DNA from: Spirochaetia bacterium
GTDB lineage: Bacteria > Spirochaetota > Spirochaetia > Treponematales > Breznakiellaceae
Length of the DNA stretch: 57,497 bases
Reading direction: 5' to 3'
NCBI GenBank assembly: GCA_025997795.1
Contig: BNVB01000005.1
Coordinates: forward strand, 1 to 57,497
The notes under the pieces are model-generated. The model worked only from the letters and a program-made list of their open reading frames with translations. It had not been told where the DNA came from and did no database searches. The translations under genes and the position numbers were made by a program. Below are positions 42,731 to 49,879 of the stretch, piece after piece; within the stretch, counting starts at the first letter, position 1; every line of letters begins with the position of its first letter.

Positions 42731-42967
42731 TTACTTCTGCTGGGATTTTATGTATTCGTAGGCATCCTTGACGGTTTCAAATTCATTGGCCTTTTCATCG
42801 GGGATGGTTATACCCATCTCTTCTTCGATAGCATAGACCAGCTCGTAGGTGTCAAGGCTGTCGGCGCCCAGGTCCTGGCGGAAAGAAGCTTCCAGTTTGA
42901 CCTTTTCGGCGTCGATTTCAAGCTTGTCGGCTATGAGTTTTTTCATTTTTTCAAACAATTCATCCAT
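42731..42967 (-). CDS. acpP: Acyl carrier protein
   Basis: 78 residues, acidic and helical, with the phosphopantetheine Ser in LGADSLDTYELV. It carries growing fatty acyl chains in type II fatty acid synthesis. The ATG at 42967 has AAGGAG 7 nt upstream; an upstream in-frame start at 43000 is not needed. The rpmF-acpP-rnc order is a common bacterial arrangement linking ribosome and lipid synthesis. Confidence 0.97.
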   Translation of the reverse strand: MDELFEKMKKLIADKLEIDAEKVKLEASFRQDLGADSLDTYELVYAIEEEMGITIPDEKANEFETVKDAYEYIKSQQK

Positions 42968-43012
42968 TCCGTGCTCCTTGATTTTGCTGCCCCTGTACAA
43001 GAGGCAGAGTGA

Positions 43013-43201
43013 TTAGCTCTTGGCTTCCGGTACCAGGACCTGTTTGCCCCGGTAAAAACCACATTTGGGACAGGCCCTGTGCAGAAGAACCTTGTTGCCA
43101 CAGCCTGAACAGTCAACCATATTCGGCTCGGACAGCTTCATATTGATGGTTTGCCGACGCCGTGTTCTGGCTTTTGATGTTTTTGCTCTGGGTACTGCCA
43201 T
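43013..43201 (-). CDS. rpmF: 50S ribosomal protein L32
   Basis: 62 residues starting MAVPRAKTSKARTRRRQ. It has the zinc-binding Cys pairs CSGC and CPKC in the order typical of the zinc-containing L32 form and ends in YRGKQVL. An upstream in-frame codon at 43213 would add four residues but the family start is at 43201. Confidence 0.96.
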   Translation of the reverse strand: MAVPRAKTSKARTRRRQTINMKLSEPNMVDCSGCGNKVLLHRACPKCGFYRGKQVLVPEAKS

Positions 43202-43268
43202 TCTAAACCTCACTATCCGGTTTTCTACCGGTATTTTATTCTAACAAAAACAGCAGTTTTTGTCAATC

Positions 43269-43775
43269 TCATTTTTTGCCGTTATTCGGCGGGGGAGCCT
43301 CATTTTTGGCAAATTTTGCCAAAAGGGCCTCCGACACCGCCGGGGGAACCATGGCGGAAACATCGGCCCCAAAAGAAGCCAGTTCTTTGATAGCCGAAGA
43401 ACGGACCCCCAGATATTCCGGGCTTGTGGCAAGAAAAACCGTTTCTACCCCCTCGCCCAGGGCCCGGTTTAGCATGGAAAGTTCCAATTCATAGGAAAAA
43501 TCGCCCCCCCGGACTCCCCGGATAAGGAGCGGTATGGCCTTTGCCTTAAGAAAATCCACCACAAGACCCGTACAAACGGCGGCGGATACATTTTTCCATG
43601 GCTTTACCAGGGCGGAAACCAGTTCCAGCCGTTCATCCACAGAAAAAAGATACTTTTTTAGATGATTTTCTGCAATTACAACGGTAATTTCGTCAAAAAT
43701 AGCGGCAGAACGTTGTATAATATCTATATGACCCAGCGTAGGAGGGTCAAAGGAACCGGGAAAAGCCGCTTTCAT
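43269..43775 (-). CDS. coaD: Phosphopantetheine adenylyltransferase
   Basis: 168-residue enzyme of coenzyme A synthesis. The nucleotidyltransferase motif FPGSFDPPTLGHIDII and the IRGVRGGDFSYELELSMLN region are diagnostic, followed by FLATSPEYLGVRSSAIKELA. The ATG at 43775 gives the normal family length; the upstream frame extends into repeat hairpins. There is no ribosome site, and the -10 lies 7 nt before the ATG, so it is a leaderless candidate. Confidence 0.96.
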   Translation of the reverse strand: MKAAFPGSFDPPTLGHIDIIQRSAAIFDEITVVIAENHLKKYLFSVDERLELVSALVKPWKNVSAAVCTGLVVDFLKAKAIPLLIRGVRGGDFSYELELSMLNRALGEGVETVFLATSPEYLGVRSSAIKELASFGADVSAMVPPAVSEALLAKFAKNEAPPPNNGKK

Positions 43776-43782
43776 AAGGTTA

Positions 43783-43811
43783 AAGATAAACGAGCAGCCA
43801 AAGCGGGTCAA
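43783..43811 (-). promoter_or_regulatory. coaD promoter, leaderless geometry
   Basis: Minus strand: TTGACC (43806-43811), 17 bp, TATCTT (43783-43788), then 7 nt and the coaD ATG. Confidence 0.55.
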
Positions 43812-43813
43812 TA

Positions 43814-43926
43814 CATTTCTTCGCGCTTCGCTTGAAGAAATGCGGAGTTTTGCTGCGCAAAACTCCAACAATTCTGATCTTCGGTCAAGGCATTTCTTCA
43901 TGCTTCGCTCGAAGAAATGCCTTGAC
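43814..43926. repeat. Three adjacent palindromes between divergent promoters
   Basis: Hairpin 1: CATTTCTTC (43814-43822) with GAAGAAATG (43834-43842). Hairpin 2: GGAGTTTTGC (43844-43853) with GCAAAACTCC (43857-43866). Hairpin 3: a perfect 16-bp arm at 43884-43899 with 43911-43926. Hairpins 1 and 3 share the same arm core and the loop word GCTTCGCT, so they are copies of one REP-like unit. Hairpin 3 overlaps the -35 of the lipoprotein promoter. Confidence 0.85.
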
Positions 43927-43951
43927 AGTGGTTACAGGGAATAGGTATGAT
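43922..43951 (+). promoter_or_regulatory. Lipoprotein promoter, leaderless geometry
   Basis: Perfect TTGACA (43922-43927), 18 bp, TATGAT (43946-43951), then 7 nt and the ATG at 43959. Five of the six -35 bases belong to the right arm of hairpin 3. Confidence 0.55.
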
Positions 43952-43958
43952 TTATACT

Positions 43959-44591
43959 ATGAAGAGGTTTGCTGCGGTATGCGGAATAGTTCTGTGCTTC
44001 CTCATTTCCTGCAAGGATGATCCGCCGGCCAAACAGCCGGATCCGCCTGGAACTACCCGTACCCAGTCTAATCCGCAGCCGGTCAATCCGCCTGCTTCCC
44101 AACAGCCTGCGTCTCAACAGCCTTCTTCCCAGCCGCAAACTCCGGCAGCAAATACTCCAGCAGGACCGGTTGCTCCGGTAGGACCAGTTGCTCCGGTATT
44201 TGATCCTTCTACTATCAGCCAGGAGCAAAAAGATACCGCCAAACTGGAAATCCAGCAGCTCATTCAGCGGCTAAACGGCATTATCCGGGATAAAAATTAC
44301 AATTCCTGGGTATCCTATCTGGATACCAGTTATTTTTCCATGATCAATTCCCGGGAATTCCTGGACAGGGTTTCCAAATCCGCCATACTGGTTAAACAAA
44401 AAATCGTCCTTAATTCCGCCAGGGATTACTTTAATCATGTGGTGGTTCCTTCCCGGACCAACGACCGGGTAGATGACATTGAATTTATTTCCCAGAACCG
44501 GGTAAAAGCCTATACCCTCAATAACGAAGGAAACCGGCTGCGGCTCTATGACTTAGAAAAAAACGGTACCGGGTGGAAAATTATCAATTAA
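43959..44591 (+). CDS. Lipoprotein with Pro/Gln-rich linker, function unknown
   Basis: 210 residues. The signal peptide MKRFAAVCGIVLCFLISC ends in a lipobox (LISC, lipidated Cys18). Residues about 19-80 are a low-complexity Pro/Gln/Ser linker with repeated QQPASQQP and GPVAPV units. The remaining domain (about 90-210) is an alpha+beta fold reminiscent of NTF2/SnoaL-like domains (IIRDKNYNSWVSYLDTSYF). I do not recognise the family. An in-frame ATG at 43947 lies inside the -10 and is unlikely to be used. Confidence 0.78.
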   Translation: MKRFAAVCGIVLCFLISCKDDPPAKQPDPPGTTRTQSNPQPVNPPASQQPASQQPSSQPQTPAANTPAGPVAPVGPVAPVFDPSTISQEQKDTAKLEIQQLIQRLNGIIRDKNYNSWVSYLDTSYFSMINSREFLDRVSKSAILVKQKIVLNSARDYFNHVVVPSRTNDRVDDIEFISQNRVKAYTLNNEGNRLRLYDLEKNGTGWKIIN

Positions 44592-44621
44592 ATCCGGACC
44601 AAAATACATAAGGTGGTACAT

Positions 44622-45344
44622 ATGAAGCGGTTTGTTCTGTTTTTATTTGCTTTAAGTCTCCCCGCCATAGCGGCAATTGGACAGGAATCTGAAATGTCCA
44701 TTGAAGAGTCATATCTCCAGGAATCTGTGGAAAACATGATTATCCGGGAACAAAGCCGGGCAGACAGCAGGGAAATGAAACTTATTGCCCTGGAATATAT
44801 CGGCGATGCCATAAGCCGGGGTAACAAGGGGGATGAAGTCCGGCAGGCCCTGGAATATATGGGTCTTGAGGGAATCCTTAACCGGGGCCGGGAAAACGGA
44901 CGTTTGATGAACAACTATCCCGATGTACGCCGGGAAAGTGTTAGATACCTGGGTAAAATGGGTACCGAAGCTGCAAAGGATGCCCTCTTAAGGATAATTT
45001 ATTATGATAACGAACCCATGGTACTCCAGGAGGCGGTTAAATCCCTGGCGGATATCGGCATGGACGATAACGGCAAAACAGTAGCCACCATCACCTGGAT
45101 ACTCCAGAAATTTGACAATACCAATCCCGATAATCTTTTGGCCCTTTCGGCCATTGAAGCTTTTGAAAAATTGGGGGGCAGGGGCGGCTTAAAAGATACT
45201 AATGCCATAGCCATGCTGATCCGTATTGCCGAAGGCCCCTATGTCCGGCCTGTTCAGGAACGGGCAAAACAGGCGCTGGTTAATATCAGGCGGTCCCAGG
45301 CCAAACAACAGCAGGAACAGCAGCAGCAGGCCCAGCGGCAATAA
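44622..45344 (+). CDS. Secreted HEAT-repeat protein
   Basis: 240 residues: a signal peptide (MKRFVLFLFALSLPAIAAIG, cleavage near IGQ), then about four HEAT/PBS-lyase-like helical repeats (VRRESVRYLGKMGTEAAKDAL, MVLQEAVKSLADIGMDDNGK, LLALSAIEAFEKLGG). It ends in a Gln-rich tail (KQQQEQQQQAQRQ). HEAT proteins act as scaffolds and the partner is unknown. The ATG at 44622 has AAGGTGG upstream. It lies 30 nt after the lipoprotein and probably shares its transcript. Confidence 0.82.
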   Translation: MKRFVLFLFALSLPAIAAIGQESEMSIEESYLQESVENMIIREQSRADSREMKLIALEYIGDAISRGNKGDEVRQALEYMGLEGILNRGRENGRLMNNYPDVRRESVRYLGKMGTEAAKDALLRIIYYDNEPMVLQEAVKSLADIGMDDNGKTVATITWILQKFDNTNPDNLLALSAIEAFEKLGGRGGLKDTNAIAMLIRIAEGPYVRPVQERAKQALVNIRRSQAKQQQEQQQQAQRQ

Positions 45345-45398
45345 TACGGTTTATTCCGGGGGGCGGGGATCCTCATTCACCCGCCTTTAGGGCGAGCC

Positions 45399-46526
45399 TC
45401 ATTTGCCGGTATTTTCCCCAATAAGGGCCAGGGTTTTGGCGGCGCATTCGTCCCAGGAAAAAGCCTTGGCCCGTTCCAATCCTTTCTGACGGAGTTCCCG
45501 GGCAAGATCCCGGCCGCTTATGTTTATCATCCGGTCAGCCATTTCTTCCGTATCTTCCGGGTCAAAGTAGAGGGCGGCGTGTTCTGCCGCTTCCGGCAAA
45601 GATGCCGCCCGGGCGCAGGCCACCGGAACGCCGGAAGCCATGGCTTCCAGTATTCCCAAGCCAAAACCCTCGTACATGGAAGGAAATACCACAAAATCCG
45701 CCCCGGCATAGAGTTCCGGCAGGCTTTCTGAAGGAAAATGGCCGGTAAAAAAAATATCCTTCCGGTATTTGGAAGCCGCCGCAGCCGCCTTGACCCGTTC
45801 CGCCTGACTGCCGTCCTCCCCGGCCAAAATTAAGCGGTGGGGATAACGGGTCTTTTCCTTAAAAATACCAAAGGCCTTTATAAGCCGTACATGGTTCTTT
45901 AAGGGATGATCGATCCGGGAAGCATACAATATGTAGGGCCGGCGGAAACTAAAGGGCTGGATAAGGACCAGACTTTCTTCATTCCGGGGCCGGGGATAAA
46001 AAACGCTGTGATCCACCCCGTTGGGAATAACCTCAATAACCGATTCTTTTACATTGATCAGATTGATAAGTTCCTGTTTGACAAATTCACTTACCGCGAT
46101 GATCCGGTCCAGATTACGCAGGGCATTGGGCAGGATCATCCGGATAAGTCCCAGGGATTCCCGGGTTTTGCGGGTCCCCCAATAGGCGGCCATGTCGTGG
46201 ACGGTACCGATTGAAAAACAGGGCGATAACGGGGGAATACGCCGGTGGGCGGCGGGGAAAAAACAGGCGCCGTAACCCCGGGCCAGGGCAAATTCGGGGT
46301 ATCGGAACAGGTGCCAGAGGGTATTGGCTGTTCTGCTGTTAAAGCGGCAGCGGGAAACATATTCGCAGTTCCTGGCGGCCCCGCCATAGACATAACGGTC
46401 AATATCCCAGCCAAAAAGCTCAAATTGTTCCCCCGAAGGGGGAATACGCTGTAAAAGCTGCATGAGATAAACACCAATACCCGACCGGCCTCCGGCGGAT
46501 GCAAAGGTGTCTATGCCTATTTTCAT
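45399..46526 (-). CDS. GT4-family glycosyltransferase
   Basis: 375 residues of the GT-B fold. The N-terminal domain starts MKIGIDTFASAGGRSGIGVY. The C-terminal donor-binding domain has ILYASRIDHPLKNHVRLIKAF, the GHFPSESLPELYAGADFVVFPSMYEGFG run with its E-x-F-G-x-x-x-x-E pattern, and ASGVPVACARAASLPE. It probably adds a sugar from a nucleotide-sugar donor to an envelope glycan or lipid; the substrate is not inferable. Single gene with its own leaderless-type promoter. Confidence 0.92.
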   Translation of the reverse strand: MKIGIDTFASAGGRSGIGVYLMQLLQRIPPSGEQFELFGWDIDRYVYGGAARNCEYVSRCRFNSRTANTLWHLFRYPEFALARGYGACFFPAAHRRIPPLSPCFSIGTVHDMAAYWGTRKTRESLGLIRMILPNALRNLDRIIAVSEFVKQELINLINVKESVIEVIPNGVDHSVFYPRPRNEESLVLIQPFSFRRPYILYASRIDHPLKNHVRLIKAFGIFKEKTRYPHRLILAGEDGSQAERVKAAAAASKYRKDIFFTGHFPSESLPELYAGADFVVFPSMYEGFGLGILEAMASGVPVACARAASLPEAAEHAALYFDPEDTEEMADRMINISGRDLARELRQKGLERAKAFSWDECAAKTLALIGENTGK

Positions 46527-46532
46527 GCTTGC

Positions 46533-46561
46533 AGTATAGCAGAATAGGGGAAAAATTGAAA
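46533..46561 (-). promoter_or_regulatory. Glycosyltransferase promoter, leaderless geometry
   Basis: Minus strand: TTTCAA (46556-46561, weak), 17 bp, TATACT (46533-46538), then 6 nt and the ATG at 46526. No ribosome site is present. Confidence 0.45.
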
Positions 46562-46621
46562 GGTCCGCTATCCATAGCGGAAAAAAAACTAAAAAATTGT
46601 TGGTTTTTTCCGATAAACTAC

Positions 46622-46650
46622 TTGTTACACAAGGTATAGCGTGATATACT
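46622..46650 (+). promoter_or_regulatory. Promoter of the nrdR-nrdD operon
   Basis: TTGTTA (46622-46627), 17 bp, TATACT (46645-46650). The predicted leader to the nrdR ATG is about 78 nt. It contains CTCACC (46704-46709), which can pair with GGTGAG (46726-46731) and would mask the ribosome site just before the start codon. Confidence 0.55.
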
Positions 46651-46684
46651 GAATTAGAACAACAATTCTACGCTATATATACGG
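46638..46684. promoter_or_regulatory. Two NrdR-box-like operators, centres 31 bp apart
   Basis: AGCGTGATATACTGAA (46638-46653) and TACGCTATATATACGG (46669-46684) resemble the 16-bp NrdR palindrome (core CTATATAT-like). They share the word TATAGCGT/ACGCTATA in opposite orientation. Centre spacing of 31 bp (three helical turns) is the arrangement known for NrdR sites. The first box covers the -10, so NrdR would repress its own operon. Confidence 0.6.
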
Positions 46685-46735
46685 GGCTACAGGTGGGGCA
46701 GCACTCACCAAGGTCTTGTTTTTCTGGTGAGGTAT

Positions 46736-47218
46736 ATGCGCTGTCCCCATTGCGGTAATTTTGACGACAAGGTAATTGAATCGCGGACCCTGGCCAACGG
46801 CGAGGCAATCCGGCGGCGGCGGGAATGTAACGGCTGCAGTTACCGTTTTACCAGTTATGAACGGATTGAGGATAAACAGTTCATGGTGGTCAAACGGGAC
46901 GGCCGCCGAGAGCCCTTTGACCGGCTCAAAATTGAAAAAGGGGTAGAGCGGGCCCTGGAAAAACGACCCGTTTCACACATGCAGATAGAAAGCCTGGTAA
47001 ACGACATCGAGGACCAGGCGGAAATTATGGGCCGGGTAAATCATGAAATCGCCGCCAAAGACCTGGGAGATTTGGTGCTGGAAGGCATAGGCAAACTGGA
47101 CAAGGTGGCGTATATACGGTTTGCGTCGGTATACCGGCACTTTGAAAACCTTGATGAATTTGTGCGGGAAATTCAAAAACTGGGCAGCGGCGAAAGCTCC
47201 CGAATGGAGAAAAAATGA
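46736..47218 (+). CDS. nrdR: Ribonucleotide reductase transcriptional repressor
   Basis: 160 residues: an N-terminal zinc ribbon (MRCPHCGNF... CNGCSYRF) that binds DNA and an ATP-cone (about 46-136) that senses ATP/dATP. It represses ribonucleotide reductase genes when dATP is high. I chose the ATG at 46736 over a GTG three codons earlier. The stop overlaps the nrdD start by 4 nt (ATGA), a direct link between the repressor and its target. Confidence 0.96.
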   Translation: MRCPHCGNFDDKVIESRTLANGEAIRRRRECNGCSYRFTSYERIEDKQFMVVKRDGRREPFDRLKIEKGVERALEKRPVSHMQIESLVNDIEDQAEIMGRVNHEIAAKDLGDLVLEGIGKLDKVAYIRFASVYRHFENLDEFVREIQKLGSGESSRMEKK

Positions 47219-49257
47219 TTCGCAGCGTGGTAAAACGCTCCGGGGACATTGAACCCTACGACAAACAAAAAATCGAAGCGGCCATATCACGGGCTTTTAT
47301 CGCCGTAAAGGGCGAAGCGGACAGCGGCAAAACAAATACCATAAGTTCCAGGGTAGAAGAACTTATCCGGAAGATGATGGCCGGACGCCACCCCAATTCA
47401 ATTCCCGCCATAGAAGAAATCCAGGACCTGGTAGAGACCGCCCTTATTGAAGAACGGGAAACCGCCGCAGCCAAGGCATATATCCTTTACCGGGCCAGGC
47501 ACGAAGCCATGCGGGACGTTAAAAAACTTATGCTGGACATTGATTCCACCATGGATGGTTATCTTAAACAATCCGACTGGCGGGTCAACGAAAACGCCAA
47601 TGTAAACTATTCCCTTGGAGGCCTTATCCTCCATAATTCGGGAAGTATTACTGCCAATTACTGGCTTAAAAATATCTATGCGCCGCAAATTGCCGAAGCC
47701 CACCGGAATGCCGACTTCCATATCCATGACCTTTCGATGTTTTCCGGTTACTGCGCCGGCTGGTCCTTACGCCAGCTGATTGCCGAAGGCCTGGGCGGCG
47801 TGCCGGACAAAATTACCAGCAAACCGGCAAAACATCTTTCCACGCTGATGCAGCAGGCGGTTAATTTTCTGGGATGCCTCCAGAACGAATGGGCCGGAGC
47901 CCAGGCATTTTCTTCCTTTGATACCTACATTGCTCCCTTTGTTAAAACAGACGGACTTTCGGACAAAGAAGTAAAACAGTGCCTCCAAAGTTTTATCTTT
48001 GGGGTAAATACCCCCAGCCGCTGGGGCTGCCAGGCGCCCTTTACCAATATAACCCTGGACTGGACCTGCCCGGCGGATTTAAAGGACCGCAAAGCTGTGG
48101 TGGGCGGAGCGGAGGCGGATTTTACCTACGGGGACTGCAGGGAAGAGATGAACCGGGTTAACCGGATTTTTATCGAGCTGATGCTGGAAGGGGATGCCGA
48201 AGGCCGGGGTTTCCAATACCCCATCCCCACCTACAACATTACCGAGGACTTTGACTGGGAGAGCCCCAACACCGCCCTCCTCTTTGAGATGACCAGCCGT
48301 TACGGCACGCCCTACTTCCAGAACTTTGTTAACTCCGACCTGGACCCGGGAGATGTCCGGTCCATGTGCTGCCGGCTCCAGCTGGACAAACGGGAACTCC
48401 GCAAGCGGGGCGGCGGCCTTTTTGGTTCCGATGAACTAACCGGCTCTATCGGCGTGGTAACGATTAACCTTCCCCGGATTGGGTACCTGGCAAAAAACAA
48501 AGATGATTTTTTCTGCCGGCTGGGCGGCCTTATGGAACTGGCCAAAGAAAGCCTTAAAACCAAACGGAAGGTGGTGACCAAACTGCTGGAAACCGGGCTT
48601 TTCCCCTACACCCGCCGTTATCTTCGTACCCTGGACAACCACTTTAACACCATCGGCCTTGTGGGAATGAACGAATGTATCCTCAATTTCCTGGGCCGGA
48701 ATTGTACCATTGCCGATGAAGAAGGAAGGGACTTTGCCCTTTCGGTGTTGGATTTTATGCGGAAAAAACTTTCCGACTTTCAGGAAGAGACCGGGGAACT
48801 TTTTAACCTGGAAGCGACTCCGGCGGAATCGACCTCGTACCGGCTGGCAAAACACGACAAACAGCGGTACCCCAGCATTATCAGTTCCGGTACCAGCGAA
48901 CCCTACTATACCAATTCCACCCAGCTGCCGGTAATGCAGACCGAGGATATTTTTGATGCCCTGGATCTCCAGGAAGCGCTGCAAACCGCCTATACCGGCG
49001 GCACGGTGTTCCACACCTTTGTGGGTGAAGCCATCGAAGACTGGCGGACTTGCCGGGATTTGGTTAAAACCATTGCCCGTAATTACCGGATACCTTACTT
49101 TACCATTTCACCAAGCTTTTCGGTATGTCCGGTCCATGGTTACCTTAAGGGGGAACATTTTTTCTGTCCCCAGTGCAAAGAAGAAGAGGAAGATCGGCTC
49201 CGCCTTAAAATTGCCGCTCTGGAACAGGAACGGGAGAATCTCTTGGCAGCAGGATAA
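47215..49257 (+). CDS. nrdD: Anaerobic ribonucleotide reductase large subunit lacking the glycyl-radical loop
   Basis: 680 residues. An N-terminal ATP-cone (about 1-95) precedes the class III catalytic barrel. Cys180 (FSGYCAGWS) and the adjacent pair Cys385-Cys386 (SMCCRLQLD) give three active-site Cys, the pattern of redoxin-dependent NrdD2/NrdD3 enzymes rather than formate-dependent ones (MGCR-type). The C-terminal metal site uses Cys638, His641, Cys651 and Cys654 (CPVHGY...CPQC). In ordinary NrdD the glycyl-radical segment follows this site. Here the protein ends 26 residues later with a charged helix (EEEEDRLRLKIAALEQEREN). The radical segment is encoded by the next gene. Confidence 0.93.
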   Translation: MIRSVVKRSGDIEPYDKQKIEAAISRAFIAVKGEADSGKTNTISSRVEELIRKMMAGRHPNSIPAIEEIQDLVETALIEERETAAAKAYILYRARHEAMRDVKKLMLDIDSTMDGYLKQSDWRVNENANVNYSLGGLILHNSGSITANYWLKNIYAPQIAEAHRNADFHIHDLSMFSGYCAGWSLRQLIAEGLGGVPDKITSKPAKHLSTLMQQAVNFLGCLQNEWAGAQAFSSFDTYIAPFVKTDGLSDKEVKQCLQSFIFGVNTPSRWGCQAPFTNITLDWTCPADLKDRKAVVGGAEADFTYGDCREEMNRVNRIFIELMLEGDAEGRGFQYPIPTYNITEDFDWESPNTALLFEMTSRYGTPYFQNFVNSDLDPGDVRSMCCRLQLDKRELRKRGGGLFGSDELTGSIGVVTINLPRIGYLAKNKDDFFCRLGGLMELAKESLKTKRKVVTKLLETGLFPYTRRYLRTLDNHFNTIGLVGMNECILNFLGRNCTIADEEGRDFALSVLDFMRKKLSDFQEETGELFNLEATPAESTSYRLAKHDKQRYPSIISSGTSEPYYTNSTQLPVMQTEDIFDALDLQEALQTAYTGGTVFHTFVGEAIEDWRTCRDLVKTIARNYRIPYFTISPSFSVCPVHGYLKGEHFFCPQCKEEEEDRLRLKIAALEQERENLLAAG

Positions 49258-49283
49258 TGAAAAAAAAATAAAGGGGTGTATAT

Positions 49284-49856
49284 ATGAGAAACCTTGAGGT
49301 TATTGAAACTGAACTGGCCGCGGCGAGGGAGGCCCTTTCCAATGTGACGGGGACGCAGGCGGAAGTGTACAGCCGTATCGTGGGGTATTACCGTTCGGTA
49401 CGGAATTGGAACAAGGGTAAGCGGGAAGAATACGGCCAGCGGGTGATGTTTCAGCCTGATGCATCCCTGCTGGCCTCCTGCGTACCTGCGGGGATTGGAA
49501 TGGATGCCGCGGGTTCCGGAATGGGTGCCGCGGAGATTGGAATGGGTGCCGCGAAGGAGTCCGGGGCCGCAGGGGACAACGGCTCGGAGCGGGTTCTGCT
49601 TTTTGTGCGGCCCGCCTGCCCTGCCTGTCCTTCCGCCAAGGCCGCCGCCGGACAACTGGGGATTCCCCTGGAACTCTACGATGCCGATACCGACGAAGGG
49701 CTGGCCGAGGCGGTAAAACGGCAGGTATTGTCCACCCCAACGGCGATACTGCTTTCCCCCGGCGGAAAAGAGCTGGGCCGTGCCAGAGATGCGGAGGCCA
49801 TTGGAAGACTGCTTGAAAACACCGGGTTCAGCGCCGTCGACTCCATTGCCGTATAG
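49284..49856 (+). CDS. Stand-alone NrdD glycyl-radical domain fused to a glutaredoxin-like domain
   Basis: 190 residues. An N-terminal helix (MRNLEVIETELAAAREALSN) leads into the NrdD radical segment EVYSRIVGYYRSVRNWNKGK, with the radical Gly at position 34. After an insert of three 7-residue repeats (about 72-92, GMDAA-type) comes a redoxin fold: RVLLFVRPACPACPSAKAAA with a CPAC active site (Cys112, Cys115), a PTAILLSPGG cis-Pro region and a final helix. It has its own start and ribosome site (AAAGGGG, about 7 nt) and lies 26 nt after nrdD in another frame, so it is a true separate subunit rather than a simple frameshift. It probably docks on NrdD, carries the radical made by NrdG and re-reduces the active-site disulfide. 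Confidence 0.85.
   Translation: MRNLEVIETELAAAREALSNVTGTQAEVYSRIVGYYRSVRNWNKGKREEYGQRVMFQPDASLLASCVPAGIGMDAAGSGMGAAEIGMGAAKESGAAGDNGSERVLLFVRPACPACPSAKAAAGQLGIPLELYDADTDEGLAEAVKRQVLSTPTAILLSPGGKELGRARDAEAIGRLLENTGFSAVDSIAV
49497..49559 (+). repeat. Three 21-bp in-frame tandem repeats in the glycyl-radical/redoxin gene
   Basis: Units 49497-49517, 49518-49538 and 49539-49559 each begin GGAATGG and contain TGCCGCG. They encode GMDAAGS, GMGAAEI and GMGAAKE in the linker between the two domains. Related units occur in nrdG, aroB and mtaB. Confidence 0.85.
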
Positions 49857-49879
49857 GTACAGTAGCTTACAGACAGTGA

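Noticed and set aside
46651..46735. A cobalamin or other known riboswitch in the nrdR leader.
   Set aside because: I see no B12-box-like core or other known aptamer motif, only operator-like palindromes and a short hairpin.
49257..49284. The nrdD / glycyl-radical break as a sequencing frameshift.
   Set aside because: Stop codons, a 26-nt spacer, a dedicated ribosome site and a fresh start separate the genes. A single-base error would not restore a typical NrdD C-terminus, and the small gene continues into a whole redoxin domain.
49497..49559. CRISPR-like array.
   Set aside because: The repeats are contiguous 21-bp units without spacers, in frame inside a coding region, and no cas genes are present.
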